A stretch of DNA of 64,000 bases from assembly GCA_964020085.1 (NCBI GenBank), contig OZ026599.1, forward strand, positions 23,329,234-23,393,233, given 5' to 3'. Each line of letters opens with the position of its first letter. Position 1 is the stretch's first letter. This stretch comes from Micromussa lordhowensis (lineage: Eukaryota; Cnidaria; Anthozoa; Scleractinia; Lobophylliidae). Under the pieces are notes generated by a model that ran no database searches, was not told the origin of the DNA, and saw nothing but the letters and a program-made list of their open reading frames with translations. Of the stretch, positions 36,770 to 47,959 are shown piece after piece. Made by a program: the position numbers and the translations under genes.

Positions 36770-37610
36770 AGAAGGGAAGTAACTCAATCGACAATGCCCG
36801 GGTAGAGCCACATGCAATATACAAGTGTTGGAAATGATTGTTGCGTAGTAAGACAGGACACTTGTAAGCTACGAAAGTGTCGATTTGTATACCAAGAAAG
36901 TACGGAGATAACCTGGAGATAACTCTAAGGTGTTTTATTTTAGATTATAAAACTTAAAGAAAAGGACCACTTCTTTGAAAAATTTTCATGAAAATCTGAC
37001 CTATTGACTAAATTCAGTCTGAAATGAGCAAACTGTGGCATGATAAGTGGTTCTAGGTATATTGGATTAACCCTGTCGCGCCCAGTGTGGTGTCCAGACA
37101 ACATTTGGAGGGGTAGAAAAGGAACCAACTCAATTATTTTGTCAGCTGATTGTTTTGACAAACAACTGACTTAGGAGAGACAGAGCTTTCCATAAGTTTG
37201 TCTATTTTAAAAATCCACTAAATAAGGCTGATAGAGCTCCCGGAAGAAAAACAATTTGTAATTATTGGTGCAAAATTGGTTATTAAAATTGGCATTATAA
37301 CCATAATTTTGCAGGTCTTTTGAACGGTCGGTACGAAACATTTTGCAGCTGATAGAAAGGAAGTAAAGAATAGAAGATAGCGAGAAAAGAATGAGCGAGA
37401 AAAAGGAAAAGGACACACGAAGAAAATCGCAACGCATTAGCACAAGAAAAGGTCAAGATTTTGGCTTATGCGCATGCCCGAAAACAAAATGTTTGCTTAT
37501 TAGACTATAGAAACTAGTCGGAGATGTAGATGAAATGTAAAATATTGCATTTCAAGCCAAATTTTGCGCAATTTAGCAACATTTCATGTCCAAAAACTAT
37601 TTGACGGTAA
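36770..37610. other. upstream region of the bHLH gene
   Basis: AT-rich and without a gene-like frame. It would hold the promoter of the bHLH gene, but no TATA box or clustered sites could be assigned with confidence. Confidence 0.35.
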
Positions 37611-37613
37611 AAA

Positions 37614-37787
37614 TCTTTTGAAAAAATACGCTTTTATGGAGACAAAAACATACATGAAAGGGCTAGGAGCTTCTGCCTGAGAGAACGGGGAAAACTTTGA
37701 TCTTTTGAAAAAATACGCTTTTATGGAGACAAAAACATACATGAAAGGGCTAGGAGCTTCTGCCTGAGAGAACGGGGAAAACTTTGA
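37614..37787. repeat. perfect 87-bp tandem duplication
   Basis: 37614-37700 and 37701-37787 are apparently identical, each from TCTTTTGAAAAAATACGC to GGGGAAAACTTTGA. Perfect identity points to a recent duplication or an assembly artefact. Confidence 0.88.
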
Positions 37788-38149
37788 AATGGGAGTTGGT
37801 CGATTTGTGTAAAAATCGACATAGAAACTCTTTATACAAACTGATGTAAAATGCCAAAGTTTCAAATTTATTGATCGGTTTCGACCTGTTTTCTGGATAG
37901 TTATGTTGATAGTGTGGTGGATGATACTTGCCAAAATTACACACAACAAATGTCAAAACCAGGAACTTGGTGTGACCATATAATTATCGAGGAAGCATCC
38001 AATGCTTTTAACTGTATTGAATCACGCCCTAATCCATGATTACTACTAGTTAGTATGGTTAATGTATTCTTTGAGTAATGTTTCACAGGACTCCTGCGAA
38101 GACCATTTTAAGATCACTTATCGTGTCTAAATAAAGATTGAAGATCAAA

Positions 38150-38345
38150 AGATGATAATTAAAATGGCAGTCCGACAAGGCTCTCGCGTAGATCAAAAGA
38201 ACACCAATATAATGTCTATAAATTTGGGTGAAACATTTCAGTTTCCGAAAAACGCGCGAATGTAAAACCCCACAGACCTAACTCTCAGTGGCAAGGTTGT
38301 TTAGTATATCAATCATCTATCAAATCCCAGGTTCTTGAATTAATC
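38150..38345 (-). repeat. dispersed noncoding repeat, copy 3 (partial, inverted)
   Basis: Its reverse complement follows 10370-10500, sharing a GATGATTG(A/T)TAT, a GGTCTGTG(T/G)GGTTTT and a CATTCGCGCGTT block. Confidence 0.6.
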
Positions 38346-38663
38346 TATTGAATGGTTACGATTTTTTTTTGATAGCGTGACGATGTAAACCGGCAATACA
38401 GTGCCACATGCATAACTTGAGACCATCATGTCTTTGTAACCGTTGGACAAGAGAGAGTGATTATTAACCTCATTATCGTTAAACCAGTAGTGATGATAAA
38501 AATAGAGAGTTAACGGAAAAGGTGTACCGAAACCGTCCATCAACTGTTAAATCTTAACGGTTTCAACTCCCACTGGACCAAAACTTTATTGGCTCTTAAA
38601 AAATAAACTTTACAGGGATGATAAAAACATTTCAGAATTTAGGCATCCATAATAAAAAGATGT

Positions 38664-38824
38664 AAGTATATATGAAATAATTCATATATTTGAACTGCGG
38701 TTATAGATGAAAGTAAAAGAATAATCATCGCAGTGAATTTTCCTATTTAAGTAACTGGAAAGAGAAGCCTGAAAAAAAAAAAAATTAGGGCTTCAACGGG
38801 ACTCGAAGCCGTCACCTTCGCGAT

Positions 38825-38858
<34 letters not shown>

Positions 38859-38952
38859 CCACACATTGGGAGCGAGGTCAATTTGTTGAGTTCATGTCTT
38901 CCCGTGAGGAGTGAAATGAGGTAGGTATATATGAAATAATTCATATATTTAC
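38664..38952 (-). repeat. tRNA-linked repeat unit flanked by 26-bp direct repeats
   Basis: A 26-bp sequence beginning GTATATATGAAATAATTC occurs at 38666-38691 and again, identical, at 38925-38950. One unit of 259 bp lies between, containing the tRNA-like segment at 38789-38860. This is the arrangement expected of one period plus a bit of a tandem repeat, or of an insertion with a long target duplication. I recall similar tRNA-bearing tandem units from stony corals (recollection, not verified). Confidence 0.7.
38789..38860 (-). tRNA. tRNA-like sequence, probably a tRNA-derived repeat (Thr-GGT-like)
   Basis: On the minus strand a full cloverleaf can be drawn. The acceptor stem GGCTTCA/TGAAGCC pairs 7 of 7, and the D arm is GCTC...GAGC with AGTTGGTA. 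The anticodon stem pairs 4 of 5, and the T arm pairs 4 of 5 around TTCGAGT. A-box and B-box promoter motifs are recognisable. The anticodon by position would be GGT, but base 33 is C instead of the near-universal T, and two stems carry a mismatch. It is more likely a tRNA-derived SINE/satellite head than a working tRNA. Confidence 0.6.
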
Positions 38953-38959
38953 TAATTCA

Positions 38960-40950
38960 TATATATATACTAAGAGTCCTGTTTTATCCTGTGTCTTCCA
39001 AGAAAGCAACGATTATGAACCCAGGATTTGCAATTAAATCACATGAAGAATAGATTGTTCGGGTTTATATTACACTTCCCATATTCTTTAAAACAACTAA
39101 AAGTCTTTGCCCCCCAAAAATGGTGTCTTCAGAGTAAAACTGGATACACTGAGTTCAACTCTGATAAGACTTCGCTGTTCTAGCACGAGTTATGTAATCT
39201 TCCCCTGCCGTGATTGATCTTCCTTGTCAATTTGTTCGAATCATTCAAGCGAATTTCACATAGCGTGCTAACTGACATTACCACGCCGCACCCCTCAGGA
39301 GCTTCGTGACTGTTTATATTTTATCTTACCTTATTTATCGCCTGATATACCGACAGAACAATTATGATATATCGACAGAATAGGAAGTATGGTTAAACAT
39401 GCGATTTTAAACGCACTACTAGCGATGCATGCGTCATATGTTTTCTACATAGGATTTTGTGTAGCCTGCGCGGCAAGCGTCTCGCACGTAAGCTTTCTCT
39501 GTATTTAGGGCTCGACGAGGTAGCATCGTCTCCTGTCTGAACATCAGTACTCTAGTTACAAGGAAAAAAGCGCTTTCTCAAAATTCTATTACACGTGCAT
39601 AATTTGACATGCGTGTTTCAGACATGTGTCGCCACAAGCGACGCCTTGGGCAGATTGGCATGTCAATTCAACTGATTGTTCTTCACCTGATGTATCCTTG
39701 AGCAAGGATAGCTTCCCTCGTGTACAATTTCAAACGAGCCCAAGCGATGCAGGCGCTATTTTCCCAAACACTTACTTAATTCAAATGACTGTACAAGCCA
39801 ACAATAAAAAAATATGATTTTGATTAAAGATTCACTTTCACCCTAATCGAGATAAGCGACAACTAAGTAGTGTATTTGTAAAGCTGAACTGATGGTTATC
39901 ATCGCCGCCATTTTCACAATAGTAAAATCCAAACCACTGAATAAACGAAGTCAGAAATTGGGAATACCATAGAAGATTGAAGATGATGTTTTTTTTTTCT
40001 CAGAGTGTCAAGTCAATGTGATATTTTGTATTCAAATGATCCAAGCAAATTCATAAAGTGTATTATGGAACCCCCATCTTTGGGCCCTGCAGAAGAACAC
40101 TAATATTGGGGCCGAAAGTCAACGAAAAAAAAATGCAATAAATACTTGTTCTAATATGCTAACTTTTCGGACTTGGTCGCAGGACCATAAGTTTCCTAAC
40201 ATGCATACTGCCTTCTTGCAGCGATTGTAATGTCGTCAGTTGCGCAAGAACTACATACAAAATGAAAAAAAAAATACTTAAAAACGAAGGATGCATTTGA
40301 GTTAGCTGAAAGCAGGTAGTAAAATGTATATCGAGGGTATCTTTTAGTTGATTCAGTTGATATGTTACTGACATAAACAGGCTGGGTAAAAGGACAACAT
40401 TCACAGCTCGCTACGCTTTTCAATTACGTCTACCCTCTTTAACTAAAGTATTTTCTTTCTTTATTTACTTCTTTCTAAATTACTTACTGATGATTTCGCA
40501 ATCTCTCTCTTTTCGTGTTAGAAAAGCTATACCAGACTTCAACTTCGGTCTTGGCCCTTCTAGTGTGTTAAAGACACATTGAAGACCTCTCACGTCTGTT
40601 GTACACGCACTACACGCACTATTTCACACTTTTAGAATTACAGTCTACGTACCGTATGCGTTAAATATTTTCTTTGTAAATGTCACATATCACATGAGTT
40701 ATTTTGCTTAGTTCTACTGGTATTTTGTTATCAGAAGAATTTTGCCATTTTAGTGGAGAGAGAAGATGTGACTTCTCAGGGATACAACAGAAGAGCGCTT
40801 GCTCGCTTTTCAATGTGGACTGCTAGATCAGGAGGCTATGACGTTCTTCTACGTTCATATTGCCCTTATCGCATTCCTTCTCCTATTCTATGTTTTTTTA
40901 GGTAAGTCTGACTACAAATTTCTCAGCGTCGAAAACATGCGTTTTTATGC
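38960..40950. other. intergenic stretch
   Basis: No supported gene, RNA or terminal repeat. The short frames seen here have no family resemblance. Confidence 0.4.
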
Positions 40951-40954
40951 CGCA

Positions 40955-41640
40955 TGCTAAAACTTAGAAAATTCGTAGACTGGAAAATCCAAAACAGTTC
41001 TTGGAATCGTTGGGGCTTTATAGCAGGACTTTTCAGTGGTTAATGGAATTCGTTCCTTTTTAATTCTGTAACAATTTCTGACTTTCAGGCATCTAGCACA
41101 TTTGAGCCTAACTGAAATAGACATGGAGAACCGATGCATGCCTTAGCTCAGAAGATTCGTTTATACTAGATATCAAGTAATGCTAGGAATCGATTGACTA
41201 AAACTTGGAGAATTCGCAGACTAGAAAAACCAAAACAATCCTTGGAATCGTTGGAAGGTTTCATTTTCAGGGGTTGAAGGGACTTGTTACGATGCAATGC
41301 TGTAATTCCTGAGTGTCAGTCATTTAGCACATTTAAGCCTTACCGAAGTAGACATGGCAAACCAATAGCAAAGCGCGCGAGTGACGTCATGACTCAGACA
41401 AGACTTAGACAAACAAACCGGAATGGCGGACTATTTTCCTAAAACACTTTCTAAAACAGCCGGTGTTCCTGAAACACATCTTTGAAACGAAAACTTCGCC
41501 TAGATCCCCTTTAGTTCTCACATAATACGTTGATGTTGTATGAGCCGCGTGAGGGATATAATCATTTGCATTCTATTTTTAGGTCTCGCGCGCTTCGCTA
41601 TTGCTTGCCCAAGATCAGAAGATTCGCTTATAGAAACTGA
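40955..41640. repeat. diverged tandem duplication, unit about 240 bp, second copy interrupted
   Basis: The block at about 40960-41155 (ATTCGTAGACTGGAAAA, CTTGGAATCGTTGG, TAGCACATTTGAGCCT, AGAAGATTCGTTTATA) recurs in order from about 41201. In the second copy the part before AGAAGATTCGCTTATA is interrupted by a TIR element at 41363-41603. Confidence 0.7.
41363..41603. mobile_element. 241-bp MITE with AATAGC(A/G)AAGCGCGCGAG termini
   Basis: CAATAGCAAAGCGCGCGAG at the left is matched inverted at the right with a single change. The surrounding tandem repeat lacks this segment in its first copy, which gives direct evidence for insertion. No coding capacity. Confidence 0.78.
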
Positions 41641-42754
41641 AAACTAGAAATCATTTGACATTTCTTAATAAACATAGAGTACTCTCAGGATGTTTGGATT
41701 AGTCATTTTATTCGAAATTGTCATAGTTTGTATTAGAGAGTCTAGGGTGAAGTGTTGAGACTGATGGTGATGTCGGTACAAAAGACCTAAATGATTTGTG
41801 GAGTTGTTTAGCATATCCAAGCAAACATGTATAGAAAACTCTTAAGAGGTTGCTATAAGAATTTCTATCAATAATCTGTGCAAATTCGAGACTTCAGGGA
41901 ATTTATTCAACTGAGAAAGTTTCATAATCAACAATCAAGTCTAGGCAGATAAAGAAACAATGTTAGGCCCATGCAAAGTATGAAAAAAACAATAATAATA
42001 AATAAAAGAGGTACGAATCAACAGTTTATAAATATCAAGAACAAATGCTTCACCTTCACTTGTCGTGAAAACTGTTCTTTGTCCCTCAAGTCAGTATCAG
42101 TTGCAGCTCCTCGTGAAGAACTTAAAACCACTTAAGCTACTTACGAGTAGAGTCAAATGTAGATTTTTATCGACATTAATTGGTATGGTAATAGTAGCTG
42201 TCGGTAATATTGTGCCACTCTGTCAGCTGTTGTTTAGAGTCTTCACTCAGCCGTGTTATATGTACTACAATAGATATTCTTTTCAAGCCATTAGCTTTGG
42301 AGCCTGAAGGACAATGCGGTTTCCGATTTGCGTTACTGAACGATTAGATATTATACAGTTCTCTTAATCGGTTTTGTTTGTCTATTATATAATAATAGAC
42401 AACAATATACACTGGTGCGGAATAATAGAGGTATTTTCTGGGGGAAAAAGTGTAGTGAACGAATTTTCGAAATCTTCCGTGTTGTTAGTCTGAAAACAGA
42501 AGTCTGCCATATGGAAGATAACATCTCGTAAGGTCATAGTGTTATTTTTTGCTATTGAGAGGGGTCGACAATGTGGTTTGCGTGAAAACTCATTTTATTT
42601 AATTCTTAACCTCGGATAATGCAATTCTAGCTTTCTGATTGGTTCACTGGATCTCGGTTACCAGCCATTATACCTGCGCTTGACCTGCGGCAAATGCCGG
42701 TCGGCATAAAAGTTTACGCGAGAAGCCACGTACGTTTCGTGGACAAAAAAAATA

Positions 42755-43240
42755 GAGGAAACAATCAGATTCGGTGAGCTAGCTACAGAAGAAATACAAA
42801 GACTAGAGGAAATTATTTACAAGGCCATCCCAGCAACAAGAAAACAAGCCACAAAATTTGGGATGGATTAAATAACGGTACGTATCCGTTAAGTTTCCCT
42901 TAAAAATTGCAAAATTTCAAATATGAATGTCGAGATTTTATACATTCATGAAGATTACGTAACAAAAACCATGCTTACTTTGATGTTACAGAATGGCTTG
43001 CTAGTCCTGGTGGTACCAAATTTTCGAAACAGATAGAAGAAATGTCAAAAGAAGAACTGAATGTTTTTTCGAGATGTTTTTAGTAGGAAAGATGGCACCT
43101 ATTACAAAACTTTATGGATGGAATTTTTATCGCTATTGATCGTGTCCTTTGCTTACCGCCACACAACAAACTGTTTTCCATTACCTCTGACCCCGCTATT
43201 AGTGAGGCAAATAAAGTATTAGAGCATTTCTAACAAACCT
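42755..43240 (+). pseudogene. second KIAA1958-like gene fragment, spliced and decayed
   Basis: The plus strand shows an exon-like segment (RFGELATEEIQRL and ATRKQATKFGMD) ending at about 42879. A GTACGT donor follows, then an acceptor (GATGTTACAG, about 42981-42990), and a second segment (EWLASPGGTKFSKQIEEMSK and KEELNV) leading into a degraded stretch recognisable as the ...KDGTYYK... region of the same family. The junction would restore a codon, but a missing base just before the donor shifts the frame and more lesions follow. It stops near 43240. It belongs to the same broad KIAA1958/DUF3504-type family as the copy at 32 kb. Confidence 0.62.
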
Positions 43241-43401
43241 CAGGAAGACAGGGTTTCAAATTTTTCATTTAATTAAGTTTACAAAACACGCAGATATTAT
43301 GTGATTTCCCACTTGTTTTTTTTTTGTGTCCGGTCGTTTTATAAAATTAGAATCCAATAAAAATAAAGTATAATTTATACAAGCGAACTAAAGTTACTAA
43401 A

Positions 43402-43485
43402 ACAATTATTCCATTTGCGTTTGTTGGATATGAGGTTGGTTATAGCCACCTCGTATTCAACGCGCGCTCATGGAATAATTGTTAA
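43402..43485. repeat. 84-bp imperfect palindrome (foldback or MITE end)
   Basis: ACAATTATTCCAT at the left pairs with ATGGAATAATTGT at the right, with more pairing through the centre (GATATGAGGT...CACCTCGTATTC). It lies just downstream of the KIAA1958-like fragment. Confidence 0.65.
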
Positions 43486-44089
43486 ATATAGCTATATAGG
43501 TTTTTAATTTTTGGACACGAACACATCAGCGTTGCTGTTATATTTTTTATCGTGTATGAATAAACGCTTTACCTTACTTTTAACCTGTATATTGAGAACA
43601 TTAAGATATCTTTACACTGTAAGTATCATCTGAAGTGACGTTGTTCACTTAATCATGGCGCTTTTGAAGAAAGGGATCAAAGTTTCGCCTGTGTAGGTGA
43701 TGAGAATAACGATACTCAGTGCGAGCTTTTGAGGATAGCCAAATGCTTCTCGAATTGAATTTTCTATGTTTTATCGGACATCAAGACAATTAGTACTGTG
43801 TCTTCGTTTTCTAAAAGATAAACAGATGAGGGTTTAATTAAGACATTGAAGAACCCTTGCTGTCCTTATCCTGCCCTAGGTGCATCAAGCCCTTAAACAC
43901 AACCTCCCAAACAATTTTTTCGTTCTTGAACTGAATTCTCCAGGGTTTTTGTAACCGAGTGCCTGAGGGTCTAGTGGCATTTAACCAAATTGATTGTGCA
44001 GACAGGTACAGACCATCTGGTTTAATTCAAGATCAACCTGGTGGTCTTTTTACCGATTTTTAGTTTAACATTTAAGAGTCACTGTCTGG

Positions 44090-45030
44090 AAATATCGAGA
44101 ATGGCTGGCCAGGTTCGACAAATTGAAAATGCTTAAACTTTGCCTAAATACGCTTTTAGCGAGCTTCTTTTGAAAATATTATTTATATTTTCTAAGAATT
44201 TAAAGCCCTAGAGAAATTCTAAAAAAACAAAAATAACTAGGTAGAGCTTTCGCCTCATTAATTACGCAAAAAAACTCTGGAAAATTGACAAAGTTCTTGG
44301 TATTTGCATTGAAACAATTTCCAACACTAGAACACGGGATAAACTGAGCATAAGAGCTTTACCTTTCTTCTATATAACAATAAAAAGTTAAAAAAGTTAT
44401 CAAGCCTTTTAAATGGTTTTGTCGACTGTCAAATGAATGCATTTTGAAGCCCCTTTAAAAACGGCAAACATTGCGCAGCTTTACGGGCTTAAAGCACATT
44501 CTCTTCTCAAATTTGCATATTGTGGTATGTTCAAGGACCTCTATTGTTGAGGACGCTAGACTGTTTTTGTCCCATTTGTGTGCTGTTCTTTACAGGAAAG
44601 ATACCAACAAAGAGCTGATCCATGTATTTATTCCAATATGGTTTTGTTACTTTACGCAAGTCACATAGAACTAAAGAAAAAGCCCAAAATATAATTTCCA
44701 AGTTACATTGACAAAACACGTTACATGCATTACGCGACTGGTTTCGCGCAATGTACATCTTCAATTAGCTCCAATCGGAATTTTATGATTATTGCGATTT
44801 AGACATAACAATAGAAAAATGTAGGGGTTACTTTTTTCTATTTATAAGCACTCGAATTATCTGCATTTGAACGGAGACTGGTCTTTTAAAGAAAATTTTA
44901 GCAAGTGTCTCGATTTTGATTTTGACTGGAAAAGGAATGAACTCATTAAATGAAGTATAATGACCCGAAGAGGTTTTCTAAACGTCATCCAACAAGACCA
45001 AGGAAGCAGGTTTTTAAAAATCAACTCAAA
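44090..45030. repeat. dispersed repeat R33/R45, second locus
   Basis: The block at 44100-44420 is the reverse complement of 34320-34620. The block at 44910-45030 matches 33055-33175 directly. Block order differs between the loci. Noncoding. Confidence 0.58.
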
Positions 45031-45839
45031 CTGTTTGCTATCTATCCCGCGATCTGACCTCGGTTGGAATTTGGCCTAGTCTAAACGTTGTGCTTCTATC
45101 GTGCCGAAATAAAACGCACTTGTTTCTTGTGACACTTTCCCTACATCTCTACCCAGGCAAGAACCTTGATATTCTCAATCTAGCCAAGAAACTTCCAAAA
45201 GGGGCTTGTTACGGAGCTTTCCAAACTTAGAGGCCGATTACCCAAGAAGAAAGGGCGCGTCTTCCTCAGCAACAAAAAGAAGGCCAAATTAAAGTACCTA
45301 CAAAAGGACCCCTTCATCCAACTAGTCGGTTCAAGCATTGGGATGAACTAAGGAAACAGGTAAGTCTTTGAATTTTTAAGAACTAATCAGCCCTAGAATG
45401 GCATATCCCTTTTTTGGCCGTAAAATTTATGTTTAAAGTAGTTTAGGTTCGCGTGAGTCGCAGCACAGAAGATCGTTTCTATAAACTAGAGGCTGAAATC
45501 GCTAACAGGATGCTATCTGTTTTGTTCGTTTAGTGTTTTGTTTCTTGTGTTTTGGATCAATCAGTCACAATCATCATTTTGTTTCTTTTGTGATGTACAT
45601 TTCTAGTGCCAAGTTTTAAGAACAGTGCTTCAACATTTCCAGAGATATTCTTTATTGAGTATTTTACTATTTTAGTTGCAAACCTCATGATGTCTTCACT
45701 TTCCTAATTTACACAATACAAAAATGTCAATATCTCTAAAATGAAAAAAACATATTCCAAAAAGGAAAATGCCATACCTCTTTATTTTGAAAAGCCTTTC
45801 AAATAAGCAGCAATTATTTTTCATTTCATTGGCACTTTA

Positions 45840-47135
45840 ATACTTGTGAGCTGGAAGATGTTTATAGAGACCAGGAACTAGCTGGATGTAGCTATACGTG
45901 GGGTGCATACAGTAATTTAAATCAAGCAAGACTTGATTATCTCCTTGTGTCTCTGACTTAACAGGTCTTGTGGAGTCAATCCAATTAAACTAGTGCTGGC
46001 TATGCCACGGACCACTCAGAGGGTTTTGGAAATTCGACAATTCTTTACTGTTGGATCCAGGTTATGCGAAACTTGTAAGGGATTGTATCAATGAAACAGT
46101 AGAAGGATATAAAATTAATGATGTTTTAGATCATCCAGAGTCTCTTACTTTTTCTATTAATTACGAACTATTATTTGAAACACTGATGCTTCAGATTTGT
46201 GGTAAAACTATCTCTTATGTAGCATGGAAGTAAAAAGAGAAAAATAAGATTGAAAATTTTCTAAAAGTGGAAATAAACTTTAGGGTTAGGGTTAGGTTTC
46301 TCCCAGCCATTATATCACACACGCAAAAAGGCTTTCTTAAGAACAGGTCTATAGCCGAAAACACTAGGCTGATTTACGATCTCATAGATAAACTAAATTC
46401 CAGTAACTAAGAGGGCTTACTACTATTAATTTATTTTGAGAAACCATTCGATTCGGTGGAATGGAACTTTTTTTTGTCAATTTCGGGGAGTCTTTAAGGC
46501 AGTGGGTTAAAACCTTTCACAAAAATATCAATAGCTAAATTCTATACAATGGTCATAGTTCAATTTCTATTTCCGTCTTGAGAGGTGTTAGACAGCAGGA
46601 TCTCTTGTCACCATTCCTGTTCATTATTTGTGCTGATCTTCTCGCAGACGCAATAAAACCAAACGGTCAAACTAAAGAAAGTTCTGTTAATAAAGAATAA
46701 TTTTTGCTTGGACAGTACGCAGACTGATGACTTTTGTTTCCTCATGGATGGAACCCAAATCTCATTCTCTGTATGCCTAGACACTTTGGAGCTCTTTGGC
46801 GAATGCTCCCGTCTGAACGTCAAGGTGAAAAAAGCTAAGACGGTATGGCTGGGTAGCAAACGATTCTCAAACGAAGTACTACTTCCGGAGAAAAAATTAA
46901 CACGCGTGGGTTTCTAAGGAGCCGTTTGAAATCCTTGGAAAAACGTTTTCCGTTGAATCCCAGCAAATAGCAGAACGTAATTACAGAATAAAACTAGATG
47001 AGGTCAGAAAGCTTCTAGACTCATGGCCTTGGACACTTTTCAGTATCATAGGCGATATACAATAAATTAAGTCACTTGCAGTATCCTAAAATTCGTACAT
47101 TTAATATTCACACTCCCTACCCCAAATGATTTTTT
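45840..47135 (+). mobile_element. Tx1/L1-like LINE, 5' piece (endonuclease end and RT, decayed)
   Basis: Plus-strand pieces read as an L1-type element. They include the endonuclease C terminus (NQARLDYLLVS), the linker (GFWKFDNSLL), RT motif region (LPAIISHTQKGFLKNRSIAE), motif A (FDSVEWNFF in diverged context), and a post-catalytic part with TLELFGECSRLN and KTVWLGSK, then KLLDSWPWTLFSIIGD near 47010-47060. Many stops and frameshifts are present. The linker is missing about 150 or more residues exactly where a TTAGGG run lies (46280-46296). The match ends at about 47130, just where a different LINE begins. Confidence 0.78.
46280..46296 (+). repeat. short interstitial telomeric repeat (TTAGGG)2 TTAGG
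   Basis: 17 bp of the canonical metazoan (and cnidarian) telomere repeat, located at a large internal deletion in the L1-like element. Confidence 0.85.
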
Positions 47136-47951
47136 TAAGGCTTTTCACGTATGCCGATGACACTCAATTGCTTAAGTCTGCGGAGGATATCGACCAGGTT
47201 GAACATGCTATAAACGCCAATCTGAAAAAAATTGATGAGTGGTATGAATTCAATCAAATGCAAAGAAATCATTCAAGGTATCAAGCAATTACTTTTGGAA
47301 GGGTAGAGAGAAATCCTGTGCTGACCTGTGAAGGAACTGTTATCCCTACTCAAGATGAAATGGATCTCCTTGGCGTCACTATTGATAATAAGCTTAAGTT
47401 TGAAGGACAGATTCGTAAAATCTGTCGCAAAGTTAGTCAACAGATTGCTGTTCTCAATCGTTTGAAGAAAATATTGCCTTTTGAACTGAGGTTAGATATA
47501 TATCGAGCCCTCATTGCACCGCATTTCAATTACTGCTCTGAGACGTGGCATCACTGTGGTAAAAGAGGTTGCGCCAAACTTGAAAAAATAAATGAACGGG
47601 CTCTTCGCTTTATAACCCATAATAAGTCAACTATGTACGAGACGTTGCTAAAACAACTAAACCTGCTGTCCCCACTTAATCAAAGAATTGTTAAAATGGC
47701 CACCGGTGTCTACAAAGCTATCAGGGGGTTATAAAGTCCCAAGAGGAATAGGAGAGCTATTGCATGAACGATCAACTAATTATAATCTTAGAGGAAAGCA
47801 TATCCTCGAGCTACCCAAAGTGAATACTACCACCCATGCACTTAAATCTTGGCGCTACACTGCAGCTAAGATTTGGAACGCTCTTTCCGATCAGTATCGT
47901 GCCGCCAATAATAGTCTAGTCATTCTACGACAAAAAAAGACCGAACCTTGA
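47136..47951 (+). mobile_element. LINE RT fragment (C-terminal half of reverse transcriptase)
   Basis: An open frame from TYADDTQLL (catalytic YADD at about 47150) runs through DLLGVTIDNKLKFEGQI and DIYRALIAPHFNYCSETWH to 47732. It continues after a frame change near 47720 with ALKSWRYTAAKIWNALS. It differs in sequence from the L1-like element it abuts and resembles CR1/jockey-type LINEs. The stop at about 47951 comes earlier than the usual end. Its 3' untranslated part may be displaced to about 53560-53700 by later insertions. Confidence 0.75.
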
Positions 47952-47959
47952 AGTAATTG

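Noticed and set aside
45170..45360. Exon-like segment (KKKGRVFLSNKKKAKL, YLQKDPFIQLVG) followed by a GTAAGT donor
   Set aside because: Suggestive, but it contains stops, has no identifiable partner exon, and the family could not be recognised, so it is not listed as a gene.
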